From Thuidium tamariscinum (lineage: Eukaryota > Streptophyta > Bryopsida > Hypnales > Thuidiaceae): 64,000 bases of DNA. Each line of letters begins with the position of its first letter. Position 1 is the first letter of the stretch. Made by a program: the position numbers and the translations under genes. Below are positions 10,504-23,244 of this stretch, in pieces. The notes beneath the pieces were generated by a model. That model saw only the letters and a list, made by a program, of their open reading frames with translations, did not search any database and was not told the origin of the DNA. The stretch is from assembly GCA_947034885.2 (NCBI GenBank), contig OX344749.2:28845501-28909500 (forward strand), read 5' to 3'.

Positions 10504-13026
10504 TGAAGTCATTTGCAATGTTGGGGTCTTTGTACACCACTAGAATGTACATAGAAAGACAACTTGTAACAAGTGTGATGTGAGTTTTTTTCCATGATGT
10601 CATATTCAAGAAGTGGATCTTTCTAAGATCTATCAAGAATAATGACATCATTTGGTTCACAAACTATTGGTATAGGTATGTCATCTATGAAGAAAACACC
10701 ATGAGGAAAAAAAAACTTATCAAAGTGGAGAGAGGATCACAAACAAAGATGAAGGTACTACTGTTTAGAAATAGAAAAAAAGAAAAGCAAAAGGAAAAAG
10801 ATAAGAGCAAATTGGAAAGTACCTAGAATGTTGTACTCATGGGTTGCACCTTTTCGTGCCTCATTTAGGTGTGGAGAAAGCCTTTGTCAACCCAAATTTT
10901 CTACGCAAGAACCTAAGTTGGTGTGTTCAAAAAAAATTTGAGAAACATCACTCATTTCAAGGACTTGAGGATTCATCATGCATTTCTAAAGCGAAGCAAC
11001 TCTATAGAACTCCATGCCACCTTGGCGGAAAAATGGGAACCAAGAAGGAGATGGTATATACTATCCAGATTGTAGCATAGGCAAGTTAGATAGTTCTCGA
11101 AAGTGTATTGCCAATCTACTTTTGCAATTTGTATTAGCAATATGTTGTAGCTTGGATGATGAGATTAATATGTGTGAAAATAACCTAATTTTTAGCAAAT
11201 GGGATTCCATATTTAATGTATTCCTCAACAATTTCCTTAAGTTGCGCATCACTAACATTTTTTTGAACACACTCAAGATTCTCCTTTCTTATATCTTTGA
11301 TGCAATAGCCCAACCTCCTAAGGAAGGTGTGAAGTCCAATATTTCAAAGTGTTTTTGTGTGGATGTAGTGCCTCACGGTTTTCTTGGGATCATCCCATTC
11401 AAGATGTTGTTTAATTTTTTGGTTGACCAGAGCAGTACAAGAATTGAACAACTTACAAACCATCTACAAATGCAGTTGACTTATACTATTGTCTTATTCA
11501 ATAGAGTACAAGCCCAAGATGCAATATTTATTGAAGAACTCTTCCATTTTTCCAAAGAGTTCTTTTGGAATGTCGAAACTACCAACTAAAATAGTAATAT
11601 TGATGTTCATTTCTTGAGGGGCAACATTAGAGGATTTTTGGACCCAAAAAGTACCCTCTAATTTTGGTATCACTATGAGAATAATGGTTATATTCAAAGT
11701 GTACTTTTTAAATCAAAAGACTTGCATGAAGTGGTTGTATCAAATATGACTTTGTCAGGTAGTCTAGGTAAGGACTTTAGGAAGCACATAAGTGATGGAA
11801 CTTGAAAAACATTCTTTTGTCCAATTAGGGTGGAAATGATGGAATCTAAAAACGTTTTTTACTTTAGTTGCTCCAATATGCTTCCCAGCATGTAATCATC
11901 TACTTGAGCATTATAATATTCCCTCAAATTTTTAATAGAATCCTTGTCATGTCATGTATCCTTTATTAAGCAACACTGAAGCCAATAAAATTTCTGTAAC
12001 TAAAAGATTCACTAGTGGATGGAAATAGGGGAAATATTTTGTTCTGCATCTATGAAGTACAAATTTAAATGAATACCATGGTACCCCATTCAAGCTCCTT
12101 AAGGGGCACTCCTTGAGTCCAGACCAGCCCTAATGTTAGAGCTCTTGTTCTAAGAGCTCTCTTTAAAACTAATTTTTCTAAGTCATGTTCTTAACAAGTG
12201 GTTTTCTTAAATGAAGAAGTGCTTGTGGATGTATGAAACATTTTCACTTTCTAAGCAAATTCTTTTAAAACTTAAGACATCAAAGGTACAAGAGTTGAAT
12301 TATGTGAACAAGCACAAAGTCATGACAACATACAAAACATAGAACACACCTTTTCAAAAGCAGCTAGTCAATTCAAGAAGAAGAGCTAGAATTCATACTA
12401 ATTTAAAAGCAACTAAAGAATAAGTTACAACAAATTGACCAGCTCAAATAAATTGTAGTGAAACATTGAGTGCAACAATTCAAGTGCAGCCCTCACAAGC
12501 AATTTGGAGCAAGTCAACAACTAACAATAACTTGGGCACACAAATCACAGTGACACACTCAACGGAGTCCTCAAAAGCAATTGGGAGTGATTTAGACTAG
12601 AAGAAAAGATGAAATGAGATACTTATATCCGCTAAGGAGAAGTCGGTAAGAACAACACTACTAATAAGACCGACACCAAGGAACCAACAACAATGCTAGG
12701 GAAGCAATAGCAAAGCAGCAAGAGCATGAGGGAGAAAGACGACAAAGATGACCAAGAGCTAGCACCACAAGCAACAAGAGAAGTGAAAACAAAGACACAA
12801 AGAGGGGGATGAAGAACCCTATCAAGTCCACTACAAGTGACAAGGTAGTGGGTAGCACTACATCAACGGTTCTTTTTAAAATTTCCATTGCCAATCAATG
12901 GTGGGGAGGTCTCCATTATTTTTTTCTATAGTAAATCAATAGTTGTTGCTCTTCAAGGGGAATCCATACGCGTGGTATGCCACTTTTCAATACATTGTAG
13001 TTTGAATTTGAGGCAGTGACTGCCTC
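10504..13026. other. AT-rich intergenic DNA with possible fossil coding fragments
   Basis: A 191-codon frame on + (11014-11589) and a 67-codon frame on - (11494-11697) lie here, but neither contains a motif I recognise. They may be debris of an old transposon. The hydrophobic minus-strand frame at 12661-12894 comes from a purine-rich, repeat-like stretch and is not supported as a gene. Confidence 0.35.
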
Positions 13027-13081
13027 TTTTGAGCTCATTGTCATTGTCATTGTGACAAATTGTGTCACAATGAGCTCAAAA
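13027..13081. repeat. Perfect palindromic hairpin
   Basis: TTTTGAGCTCATTGT at 13027 pairs with ACAATGAGCTCAAAA ending at 13081. Inside it, CATTGTGACA pairs with TGTCACAATG. It may be the left terminus of the repeat that follows. Confidence 0.7.
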
Positions 13082-13099
13082 ACTAAGAAAATTTAAAAA

Positions 13100-13560
13100 T
13101 TGATGCACCCCCCCCAATCTGATTTAAACGCTAACTTTAAAGTTTTTTTTAACCCCCCTCCCCATCCAATCTGATATAAGTATTAAATTTTAAATTTTAA
13201 AATTGTTTAAACTTGTGAATCCCCCCTCCCCCCACCCTCTTATAATTCTGAGAGGGTGGGGTGTGAGACAAAGAATATGGGATAAATCACTATTTAGTAT
13301 CAGTACCCGTATATTGTATTCGTACCTGTATTCAGTACCGTATTTAGTATCTGTATTCTGTATCAGCATATTCTGTATCCCTATGCTGTACCATATGTTG
13401 TACCGTATCGATATCCGATAGTTGTTGATTTTTCTTGGAGGGGTGGGTGGGATTTTTTTTAATTCAAATCCAATGGCTGCTAATTTTTTTGATGAGGGAG
13501 GGGGTAGGAAAATTAATAAAAAACTGTGACAGCCACTTTTTGTCACATTGTACATTGAGT
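13100..13560. repeat. Foldback-type repeat with a degenerate GTATC/GTACC core
   Basis: C-rich runs on the left (CCCCCCCAATCTGAT, CCCCCCTCCCC) face G-rich runs on the right (GGAGGGGTGGGTGGG, GAGGGAGGGGGTAGG), so the ends are roughly complementary. Between them lie an 11-bp hairpin (CCCCACCCTCT/AGAGGGTGGGG, 13230-13261) and about 130 bp of degenerate five- to six-base units such as GTATC, GTACC and GTATT. Confidence 0.5.
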
Positions 13561-14436
13561 CAAACTCTTTATTATGACATTTGTATGCTCCTTTCTTGTG
13601 ACACAATACTTTGATGGAAATTATTTTGAATGAGTTTTGAACTATACATGTTCATTTTTAGGTTCTAGTGAGTGGATAAAAGATGTGATACTTGAAAAGG
13701 AAATAAATCACCACAAAATTGAGCATAAAATGTCTTCATTCTATGAGCTCCTATATTGTGATTTTTTATGAATAAAAATTTTTGTATTTGTTTTTCAAAG
13801 ATGAAATTCCATAACTTAAATAAATCATTCAAAAATTAATTTTTTTGTTAAAATTTTTAATTATCATGAACTTAGGAGGAACAAATGAAGAAAATTTGCA
13901 TCAAATATGCAATACAAATTTTTAAAATTTGAAAACTTCACCATCGGGGGGGATATTATAATATAGATTATTATAGAGTGAATACAAATTTCATACCATT
14001 TTCTAGTTTGAAAGCCAAAAGTGATCATTGTTGGGGGTTCAATGTTCAAATAGCAATAAATATTTAATTTTGAGAATTTCATATTTTCACTAGTTGGAGT
14101 ACAAATTCATTAAAAGAAAAATGAACCCTCCAAGGGGCTATGAGTGTTTTTACTATTTGTATAACTAAGTTTAGAAAAGTGCTAAAAGGAAACTATGTCC
14201 ACCTTAGCATTAGTACATCCACTTAGGTACAAGTAATTTCAATTTGTCAATTCTAGGCTTCTATTCCTAGTTTGCTACTAAAATGGCTTTTTTGCATTTT
14301 AGCAATTCTCTCGTAATTCACCAGCTCTTTTTTGTTTTTCAATGATATTAATGGGAGAGCAATCTTGATTCATTGGCAACTTTTATTTATTATTTTTTCT
14401 ATTTGTGGCTGATTGAAGGAAGCTTTCAGTCTCATA
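13561..14436. other. AT-rich intergenic, nothing recognised
   Basis: Only short AT-biased frames and homopolymer runs. No gene, RNA or element boundary could be supported. Confidence 0.4.
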
Positions 14437-14713
14437 AGAGGAGAATTGAGGCCATTGGAAGGTTGTGGGTTTCTAGACTAGGGGAACGCAGTTTTTGCCA
14501 CCTAAACAGGAATCCGATGTGGTCGAGAGAGTGCCACATCATTAAAAAAAATTTAATTGGGGGCTTTTTTCATATTTTAGGACCCCCCCTAATTTATTTT
14601 TTATTTTAAATTTTTATTTTTGGGTAAATGTTGGCCTAACAGCGGCTAGCAGTTACAAGAATAGTTTTGGGAACAGCCCCAAAACGGCCCTTTGGAGGCC
14701 TCAAATCCCCTCT
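14437..14713 (+). mobile_element. MITE, AGAGGGGATTTGAGGCC family, copy 1
   Basis: The left end is AGAGGAGAATTGAGGCC and the right end GGCCTCAAATCCCCTCT, imperfect TIRs around a 277-bp non-coding element. A second copy lies in opposite orientation at 34125-34398. Both share an internal GGTC(G/A)AGAGAGTGCCA block and the GGCCCTTTGGAGGCCTC right arm. CATA lies just before and just after the element, a possible 4-bp target duplication. Confidence 0.75.
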
Positions 14714-15359
14714 CATACTTTCACTATTATAAGCCACGGTTCAAGTAGCTTTGATTCACATGTCTTCAAAGCAACTGAGATGAAGTTGGAAAAATGAGGA
14801 AAGAGACACGCTTCATACCCAAGAATCAAGGTACACTCCAAGCCCAAGAAAGGAATAAAGATTCACATTGAAGAAGAGCCAAATTCACTTACTGAGTCAA
14901 GACATGTTGATATTAGTTAGGACAAACATTGAATGGAACTTAGGATCCATGTTGTAAGGTAAAAATTTTGGACACTTCATTTATTTCATACAATAGTCAA
15001 TCACTCAATAGTTACTTGAGTTATAGAGTGGATAATACTCTTTTCCTCCAAGTTTTTGCACTACAAACTAGTCCTTTAGAGGGTTCGTCTTTCTCCTAAT
15101 GAGACATTATAAACTTCATTTTATGTTTGGCTTAAATTCAAAATCAATCATTTATTTGATTAAATCCAAACAACAATATGGAACACAATGTCCTTAAAAG
15201 TAGTTGCACCCCCCTGGTCAATTAATTAGCACCCCCCTTATCTATCCAAAAATTTACAAACCATTGATTGTTTTTAAAAAAATGTTTATCCTTAAAATTA
15301 CCATTGATTTCCCAAAAAATCACAAGCTGTTGATCTTGTGGGATTTAATCCCTAAAGGA
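14714..15359. other. AT-rich intergenic, nothing recognised
   Basis: No gene-like frame. Two short GCACCCCCCT-type runs near 15207-15237 are the only notable structure. Confidence 0.35.
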
Positions 15360-16265
15360 CCAAACTGCGTTTTTTTGGCAACATAGCAATTTTGGGCAGC
15401 TCATTATGGATGGAGTTTTTATTTTAATTTTATTTGAAATTTTCACACAAGATGTGCCTAAGGAGTATCTTGAAAGCCCAATAATTTTCATAACTTTTGA
15501 CTACATGGTCAAAAAGTTATTACATGATATGTAGTTTTCAATGGTCGGCGGGTAGCCCAAAATTTCTTATAAAAACATTTTTTTGAAGTTAATAATTTGA
15601 AATCGGTTTTCTAAATGTATATATATGCAAAAAGATTTTAATCATTCCATTTTGATTTATGAGATGAAAGTTATGAGGAGATCTAATTTGCAGGCAGTTA
15701 TTGATTCTCTACTTTAAAATAAACTTTGGAAGCCTTTACTTTACTCAATTTTGAATATTTTTGAAAAAAAATTAAAATTTTGGATGTTGATTGTTTGTCA
15801 CAACATTACAACCATTGGGATTGGACTTTTTTGATTCCTTAAATATATTTTTTAACAATTTAGTATTTTAAATCACTCTCTACTTCTTTCTGCTCATTAT
15901 TTTTTTCCTATATGTTGTACAATTCCAAATGATGCAAGTTCTTTTTGAGCATGTAGCCAACTTGCCATGAAGAATTAATCCAAAGAAGCACCACCATTTT
16001 GGGGAGTTTTTCATAGAAATGTAACCTTGTAAAGTGCAGCTGCCCAGGTTTTTGCAGGGACAAAAAAAGGGGTTTTGTCAATTCAAATGCTAGTATCTTG
16101 CAATCTACATGGTGGAAATTTCTGAAATGTTTTCCACATCTTTTGACACCAGTGTACTAGAACATCCTTTGGTTATGTGTCAAAAAATGTTTTTTTTTCA
16201 AAAAATTGATGCTTGTAGTAGAAATGGCAATTTTAGTGTGTTTTTGATGAAGACATGACCTTTAG
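15360..16265 (+). repeat. Dispersed 0.9-kb repeat, copy 1
   Basis: Aligns along nearly its whole length with 55262-56205 in the same orientation. Shared landmarks in order are GGCAACATA/AGCAACATA, the TCTCTACTTTAAAATAAACTTT block, TATATGTTGTACAATT/TATATGTTCTACAATT, AGCATGTAGCCAA, ACCACCACCATT/GCACCACCATTTT and GTTTTTGCAGGG. It has no intact frame. The family looks non-autonomous or fossil. Confidence 0.7.
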
Positions 16266-16269
16266 GGAT

Positions 16270-16445
16270 AAATCTATATACGGATATGGATACAATACCA
16301 TAAATGAATATTGAATATGGATTTAATATGTAGAGAATATTATATATGGATATGCAGATTCTACATATGAATATGGATATGAGTACAAGTACAGATACAA
16401 ATATGGATATAATATAGGGATATGGATATAGTATTAGGATATGAA
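16270..16445. repeat. Degenerate GGATAT simple-repeat tract
   Basis: About 175 bp built from variants of GGATAT, GAATATG and GGATACA, with no exact period. It starts where the dispersed repeat copy ends. Confidence 0.6.
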
Positions 16446-17519
16446 AATATGGGATGAATTGTCCCATATTGTTTGTCAATGAAATTATTTTCTGAAAATT
16501 ATAAAAAGGAAGGGGGGAAGGAGAATGAAAATTTAAAGTTTTATTTATTTTTGGCAATTTCTACCACTTTTCTAGACATTGTCACACCAATGTCCTGAAA
16601 AGTGGCAAGAAACTACCAAATCCAAATCCTGTATTTTGGAACACAAAGTTGCCAAAATATATATGACACCGTGATTTATTTTCAACCATCCATTTTAAAT
16701 TAGGCCATCATATAAAATTAAAAAAATAGACCAAATTAATTGATATGATGATACATCACATCCTTTCAACTAGACGTCAGCAAAATAATTAGTTAAAAAT
16801 CATTCAATGATAATGCAAAGGACATTATCATCCAAATGCCATGAATTGGCACCCACATAGTGTATGTATTAAATATGTTGATGTGTAACTTGTCTCCCAA
16901 TCTATATCTTTGAAGGAAATCTCAATAATTACCATCACATTCATTGAATTGCATGAATTATAACACTTAAAGATCCCTTATCCACTAGCTACCCTCTCAA
17001 TTGGTATGGAAATATATTTGTAATATCTTTTGCAAAATTTACTTTTGATTGAACAAATAATGACTTTTCAAATCAACAAGTCATTGAATTCATTAGAAAG
17101 AACCAATATTATTGTCTAATTTTCAACAAATTAACTAAGAAGGGCTTATACTAATTTCTACCAATTTAAAATAATCAGTTATGCATTTAGTACACTATTA
17201 TTCAATGTGACATTCCTCAAGGCATGTAAATGAAGGATACTTTTTCTACACAACAATACCAATAGGACCTTTCTCTAGCTTTCCAAATAGTTATACTTAC
17301 TCTAATTTTGTTGCACTATAACCCCCTAAAGGACAATTGTCTCTTTGGAAGACATAATAGATTTTAAGTAGGTTCCTAAGACCTCAATTTTCAATAAAAT
17401 TTTGTAAAACTTTATCATAAGATAGAAAATCTTATAAGCTTTGTGGAAATATCATTTTTATTTCAATCAATGCCTAGGAGTAAAGTTGAACCACACAATA
17501 AGATCAAATCTCAATTCAA
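16446..17519. other. AT-rich intergenic, nothing recognised
   Basis: No gene-like frame, RNA or bounded repeat that I could support. Confidence 0.35.
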
Positions 17520-18290
17520 TATGCAAAAAATAATCCACAAAAAATTGAAATTAAACTTAAATTTTTTTTTCTTATAGATCATATTTTTGTCTACATATGA
17601 AGCTTTGATTTGTTTCATGTAGGTTGATGAAGTGAAAGTTATGAACAATCTTGTTATTCAAGCAATTTGAATATCTTCTTGAAAAAAAGAATTTTAGTAT
17701 TAGTTATTTCTAATTGCAATTTTACAATTTTCAAAATAAATTGTTTGATATGGTTAAGTTAGGCTTTCTAGAACAATCTCACAATTGGGATTATTGTGTT
17801 TCAATCATCTTAGAGCTATTAACAATTTATTTTTTCTTTTAATCTTAAACCTACTTCTACGTATCAATTCCTTTAATAAAGATTAAGTAAGCAGGGAGGG
17901 ATTTTTTTTTAAGACTTCCAAGTCAATTCTTCAACACAAAAAATTTAACTCAAAGTCTATAATACAAAAAAATTCTACAATGGTAGTCAAACTCATTTGA
18001 AATTGCAAGACAATTTTCAAAGAAACTTTTTTTTTAACTTTGAATGTTATTATCTACCAATGTGTATGCTCAAACTTCTTGAAATTTTTACCACATGATC
18101 TTAGATAAAGAAAATATAAAATCCTACACACGATCTTAGACAAGTAAAATACAAGATCCTAGAGTTAGATTTTCTTTCAATTTTTTTTTCTTGAGTGCAC
18201 AGAACAGAAATGGAAGCAGAAATGACAGTTTTGAGTGGGTTTAGACAAGATAATATGGCCTTGGTCCTTCAGGGACAAATTTAAGTATTT
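17520..18290 (+). repeat. Dispersed repeat, inverted partner at about 51400-52160
   Basis: Several blocks read in reverse complement at 51.4-52.16 kb: the AAGAAGAT(A/G) plus CAA(T/G)T region, an ATTAGAAAT block, CATATGTAGACA, and a TATAAAAT/TAAGATC block. Divergence is substantial and the ends are not fixed. Confidence 0.45.
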
Positions 18291-18985
18291 CTTATTTGGC
18301 ACTTTCACAAGCATTGTAAATGTCATGTCTCATATAGAGTAGAAATCTGATTGGGCAAAGTTTGAGTGCATATAGAAAACACATTTGTCCACCAAAACCT
18401 TGCCGATGATGAAAGGTATGAGACACTTGCCAGAAACAGGAACTACTTATTGGGGCATTGAAACGCATAAGTTACAGCGAGAGCACTTTCTGTATTGCAG
18501 AATTTAAAATCTTTATTTACCTTCTTGTGTACTTAGTCAACCGACTGGTGTATTAAGTATACAAGCAACAGACCTGAATATCGCAGGTCGACCAGCACTT
18601 AGACGAGCACTCTTATTTGGCACCGTTACACGCATTGATTAAGAAACACTTGGGTACCATTAGAGATCAAGAAAAGGCTGCCTTCGATCAACATGAACAC
18701 GTCTTCCATTTTAAAGGGCAAGCGAGAAATTTTCTATCATAGAAAGTAGGATGCAAAGAAAATATAAGAGTGTAGAATAATTTGAACTGACAAATTAAAT
18801 TTTAAAAAAGGCAAATTACCCTCACGTTTACTGAAGGTGGGCAAACTACAAAACAAACGCACTATCAACGGATAATGGAGGCCTCTGTGTCCACTACTTC
18901 AACGTTACTAGGGAGATGAAAATGCTGTTGAAACTTGACGAAACTTGTGCTACAAAAACCTGATCCTAGGCCGCGTTGTCTAAGT
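18291..18985. other. 3' flank of eIF3b
   Basis: Immediately downstream of the eIF3b stop on the minus strand, and likely to include its 3'UTR. No frame or RNA was recognised. Confidence 0.4.
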
Positions 18986-21900
18986 TCAGTCGGTCTGCTC
19001 AAATCCATACCCGACAACTTCCTCTTCAATGTTGATGATCTCCTCTACTTCTACTTCTTCGGCCTCGTAGTCTTCCTCGGTGTCACTCGGTACACCATCA
19101 CGGAGTATCAGACGCTCCTCAGCTTCCTCCTCCAGGGCAGCCTTCCATTGGGTGACCCACGACTTCCACTCATCCACCAATTTCCGGCGATTCTCAGTGT
19201 CCCTCTCAGTACCCTCCAGAGATCTTGCAAGATCGTCGGCCTCGTACTTCTTGCTGTACTTTTTCAGGTTCTTGGCGATCTCAGACTCATCTTCAGGAGT
19301 CAAGAGTGTAGGAGGTCTTGGGCGCCATAGGAACTGCATGGAAAGTTGAACAATCGGTCAGTCTTATAATGAACATACCACTATGTCAAAAGGACCATCT
19401 GCTTGCAAATGAAGGCACCAACAACTTTGACGTAACGGGCAAAAAACGATCTTGAAAGAAGCATACCTGAAAGAACCTGTCCCTTGGTAGGCGGTACAAC
19501 AGTTTCCCTTGGAATGACCAGATGTTAAATCCATTCTCCATCTGGTGAACAGATGTGACCGAAGTTGAACAGAACCTGCAGATGGCGCCAACTCCCATTC
19601 AGCATTGAACAAGTAAAACTCATACTTGGTTTATTGCATTCTTGATCCAGAATACTAATCTGTCGATGGAAGAACTAGACATTAACTTCACAAACTGACA
19701 CCCACTTTTCCCTAGACGACAGAGAGAACAAGGTCCTTGCCTGCCAGTAGGATCCCAGTCAACATCAGTAGCCATGAAGTGCTCAGCTGTCGCCATTGTC
19801 TCCAAGTCCTCGACGTTGTAGAACTCAAGCTGACCGTTATAGGCCTTCAAACCTGAAAGTGTAATAAAATTTGCTATTCAGCTCAACTAACCATAGAGTA
19901 TTCTTCATAAGTCACTAAACAAAGTCTGACTACACTCAGAGCGTCCTACTGTCTTGCAACTAGCAATCAACAACTAAAATCAGATAAACAAGACTGAAAG
20001 CGTACCAGCAAGAATGATGAAGCGTCCAAGAGGGGACCAATAGAGGGCGTTAGCTTGTCTTCCCTTCAAAGTGGTAAGCTTAGTCACACGACCCTTCATC
20101 GAGTAGAAAGAGATATCCGGTCGAGGACCATCACCGTGTATGATAGCAAAACGATGACCTTTGGGTTCCCACGCGAATGCAACAATCTTGTCATTCTTAT
20201 TTTCAAGCTCGAGAACCTCGATAGGGATATCACGTTCCTTGACACGGAAAAGCTCAAATCCAGTATAGGTACTCTTCTTGGTTTTTGTGTATCGGTCCAC
20301 CTTTACAGCCAGGTACTCGCCATTGCTTTGCCAGTACATTTTGCAGTCACTGACACTGAAAAGATTCTTCTGCCTCAACTCCTCTCTGCTGGGAATAGAC
20401 ACCAGACTGACCTGAAAGAACACAAATAAAATCACTTAATGCATACTCAGGGAGTAATTACAAGTATTTAGCCAGCTAAAACAAACTACGCTGTCAAACT
20501 CACAGAAAGAGAAACTCAACTGCAATCTGAAACAAGAAGGTAGATACGAAAATACCCACCCTTGCAGGCTGGTTACCACCACCGCCTTCAGGAACAAAGA
20601 GGGACAGCAGCGGGTCAGTAGGAGACCAGCAGAAGTCAACCACATTCTCCACCTTCAATGATTTCTTGTCCAATAAACCCATGGTTTCAGTCTCATACAC
20701 ACTAATCGCATTTTTGCCAATTCTGGCGAAGTACTTATCATCACGCCCACCAGCCCACCTGAATACAGGCCACGACACACCGGCAATGCCCCCAGTCCCA
20801 CCAGTTGCGAAGTCATCTGCACTGCCCTTGAACTCTCGGAGAACTTTGCCACTACGAACATCAAAAACCATCAAAGTAACCCTCTGCAAGCCAACCAGAT
20901 AGAACAATTTCTTAGGTAGCTGCACACAAATATTAAACTCAAAGTTTTCCTCCCATCCTAAATGGGCATCATAAAAATGAGCCGAAGAAAACGGCAAAAG
21001 ATTCTGAAATGTAGGAAACGGAATTGGAAATGATTGTGGTACAGAAAATCTAGTAAGCACCGAGCATACCTGAGTATCCCGTGGGTTACTGGGCTCGTGG
21101 CTGCTATACGTCACCATAAATTTTTCTCCTGGAGAAAAATCGATCAACTTGACCTGCTCAGGACAACATAACACAGAGACTGGCATTAGTTCTTCACGTC
21201 TATTGAATATCTAAGCTCTAATTACACTGCAACAACTTCCATCAAATTAGTGACTAAGCTACATACATAACAAGGAAGCACACAGCATATGACAAACCTG
21301 AGGGTGAATGTAACGCATGATACGATTGAAGGATTTCTCCCCTCCCCACACAGCAGCACCTTGCCTATGAATGGTGGCCAGATAGGTTCCCAGTGGCGAC
21401 CATTGCACAAAGCTCTCTGTCCAAAACTGTTTCCCAAAGACCAATTAGTAAACCTCATGTTTCATTAAATCTTGAATTGATCATAATACAACCATCCCAA
21501 ATCTAGCAAAAAGAACATGATGAGATGATGAAGTAACTTACAGAGCGATGATACACTGGATCAGGCTTTCCTTGGCTTGCATTGTTCCAGTAGACCTCGG
21601 TCTCAGAACCAAAGCGAATAACAAATTGGTCGCGACCTCGGTCGTCTGTAAGCCAAGCTACCAGGTTTTCCCCTGGAGTATAGGGCTTGATTTCCGGTGA
21701 GTTCCACTCATCAGGCACTCTCATGTACCTATCATAGTCGTCGAACATGTTCACAACGAAGACATGAGATCTGTCGAGCTTGTAACCGTTTGTCTGCTCA
21801 CGAGCTGTCTGTGCCTCCTGCAGTCATCAATATACAAACAACATCATTTAATGCTTAACTGTCGCAAGAGGGAAAAAAATGGTTACTGCAATACAAAGTC

Positions 21901-22766
21901 TATAATGAGATAGCAGACCATTAATACCTCAAAATAGCAGACCAGAAGAGATCATGACTACCATGGCTTTCAGCAATATCTGCCTCAAAACTTAACCTCT
22001 CATTGTTCACCGACTCGCAAAGTCCGAGTTGCCTAAATTCTCACAAAATTGAAAACTTCAGGCAAATACCTGAGGAGTGCTGTACTCAATGAAAGCATAG
22101 CCCTTTGTCTTTCCACTCTCGTCTCTTGGCATCAGAAGACCATTCTGAGTGATAACACCAATTTGACCAAAAATCTTCCGGATAACACCTTCCAGCTTCT
22201 CATACTTCTCAGATGCCACAACAGGCAAGTTATCGACAATGATGACGTTACCAAAACCTGATTCAGTTTCCAAAGTCTCTTCTTCCTCTTCCTCGTCGTC
22301 GCTGCCATCAAGCATATATTTCATCTCAATAAAAGGCAAACCTCAGAAACAGTCTAATTATACATTACCATGACATGCTAGATGATACAGGCTCTCTGCA
22401 GACACTAGATGGCGACCCATACGCCCCAAAGCAAACCAATATTAAGTTCACCGAAACAGAATCTGCACAAATCCCAACCTCGACTTGCACAAAGAAAATA
22501 GGGCAAATTAGACCAAGAATGACACGATAGTGATTTTACTCATCCGCAAATATATGAATTCGTCCTACAAACATAACCCTACCATCGCAAATTCGTGATT
22601 ACCTCTTGATGCCCATGTCGTCTCCGGGGGGGAGCACGATGGAATCCAGGTCCACATTGCCCCAGTCGATGTTCAACTGGATTCGCGGCTGCTGCTCCTC
22701 CTCTTCTTCCATCCCCGGGGGCACTATATTGTGCGGCGCCGTGGGCGCCACTTGAACGTCCGCCAT
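18986..22766 (-). CDS. eIF3b: Translation initiation factor eIF3 subunit B, complete, ten exons
   Basis: Scaffold subunit of the eIF3 complex, which brings mRNA and initiator tRNA to the 40S ribosome in the cytosol. Exons (minus, 5' to 3'): 22603-22766, 22070-22301, 21542-21817, 21298-21426, 21070-21153, 20560-20883, 20006-20411, 19741-19852, 19467-19575 and 18986-19333. Phases match throughout and give 727 residues, close to the roughly 710 of flowering-plant eIF3b. An acidic N-terminus leads to an RRM (RNP2 VIIVDNL at 74-80, RNP1 KGYAFIEY at 121-128). A WD40-type propeller follows, with [33 protein letters not shown] and [12 protein letters not shown]. The C-terminus has WRPRPP then a charged helix and acidic tail. 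Intron 8 (19576-19740) uses a GC donor (CAG/GCAAGG). The start follows the family pattern; [14 protein letters not shown] parallels known plant N-termini. Confidence 0.95.
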
Positions 22767-23244
22767 ATTCGAAACGCTCCCTCAGAACCCCGCTTCTCAC
22801 GAACTAAAACCCTCTTTACCGCCTTGTTAACGCACAACACATCACCAGATGGAAGCCACGAGAAACTACTCCCAAAACCTCGATGCTCATCAGACCGCCG
22901 CACAAACCCGCAAGGCCGGAACTTCGAGCACCTCGGACACTGCCCTCAGAGCACCAAATGTTGCGTGCGAACACTCAAAAGAAAACTAGTCGCGTCCGCG
23001 ATGCAATAGCAATAAACGCAAGTGCACAAAATGGAGAGCTTGATAGAGAAAACTGGGAAACGGAGAAATAGCGGTGGACGATTGAGAGCAAGATACAACA
23101 ATGGGGAAGACCAAGCAGGCCTCCGTCGAAGTTTTAGGGTTTTTTAGGTCAGGCTCACATCGTTCTCTACGTTCACGACGTTCCCTTCGTCCCCAACAGA
23201 CTGGGTGCCAGAATTACAAAAGCAATGGTAAATACGGTACACCA
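22767..23244 (-). promoter_or_regulatory. eIF3b promoter / 5'UTR region
   Basis: Higher-GC segment directly upstream of the eIF3b start. It contains a telo-box on the minus strand at 23132-23142. A short plus-strand frame begins ATGGGGAAGACC at 23101 but stops after 63 codons and has no homology I recognise. No TATA box is evident. Confidence 0.5.
23132..23142 (-). promoter_or_regulatory. Telo-box (AAACCCTAAAA)
   Basis: The minus strand reads AAACCCTAAAA about 370 bp before the eIF3b start codon. Telo-boxes are known in plant promoters of translation-apparatus genes, which fits this gene. Confidence 0.55.

Noticed and set aside
11014..11589. 191-codon plus-strand frame
   Set aside because: AT-biased residues, no recognised motif and no splice context; perhaps transposon debris but not supportable as a gene.
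12661..12894. Hydrophobic 77-residue minus-strand frame that looks like a small membrane protein
   Set aside because: It derives from a purine-rich, repeat-like stretch; hydrophobicity follows from T-rich codons and no family resemblance is visible.
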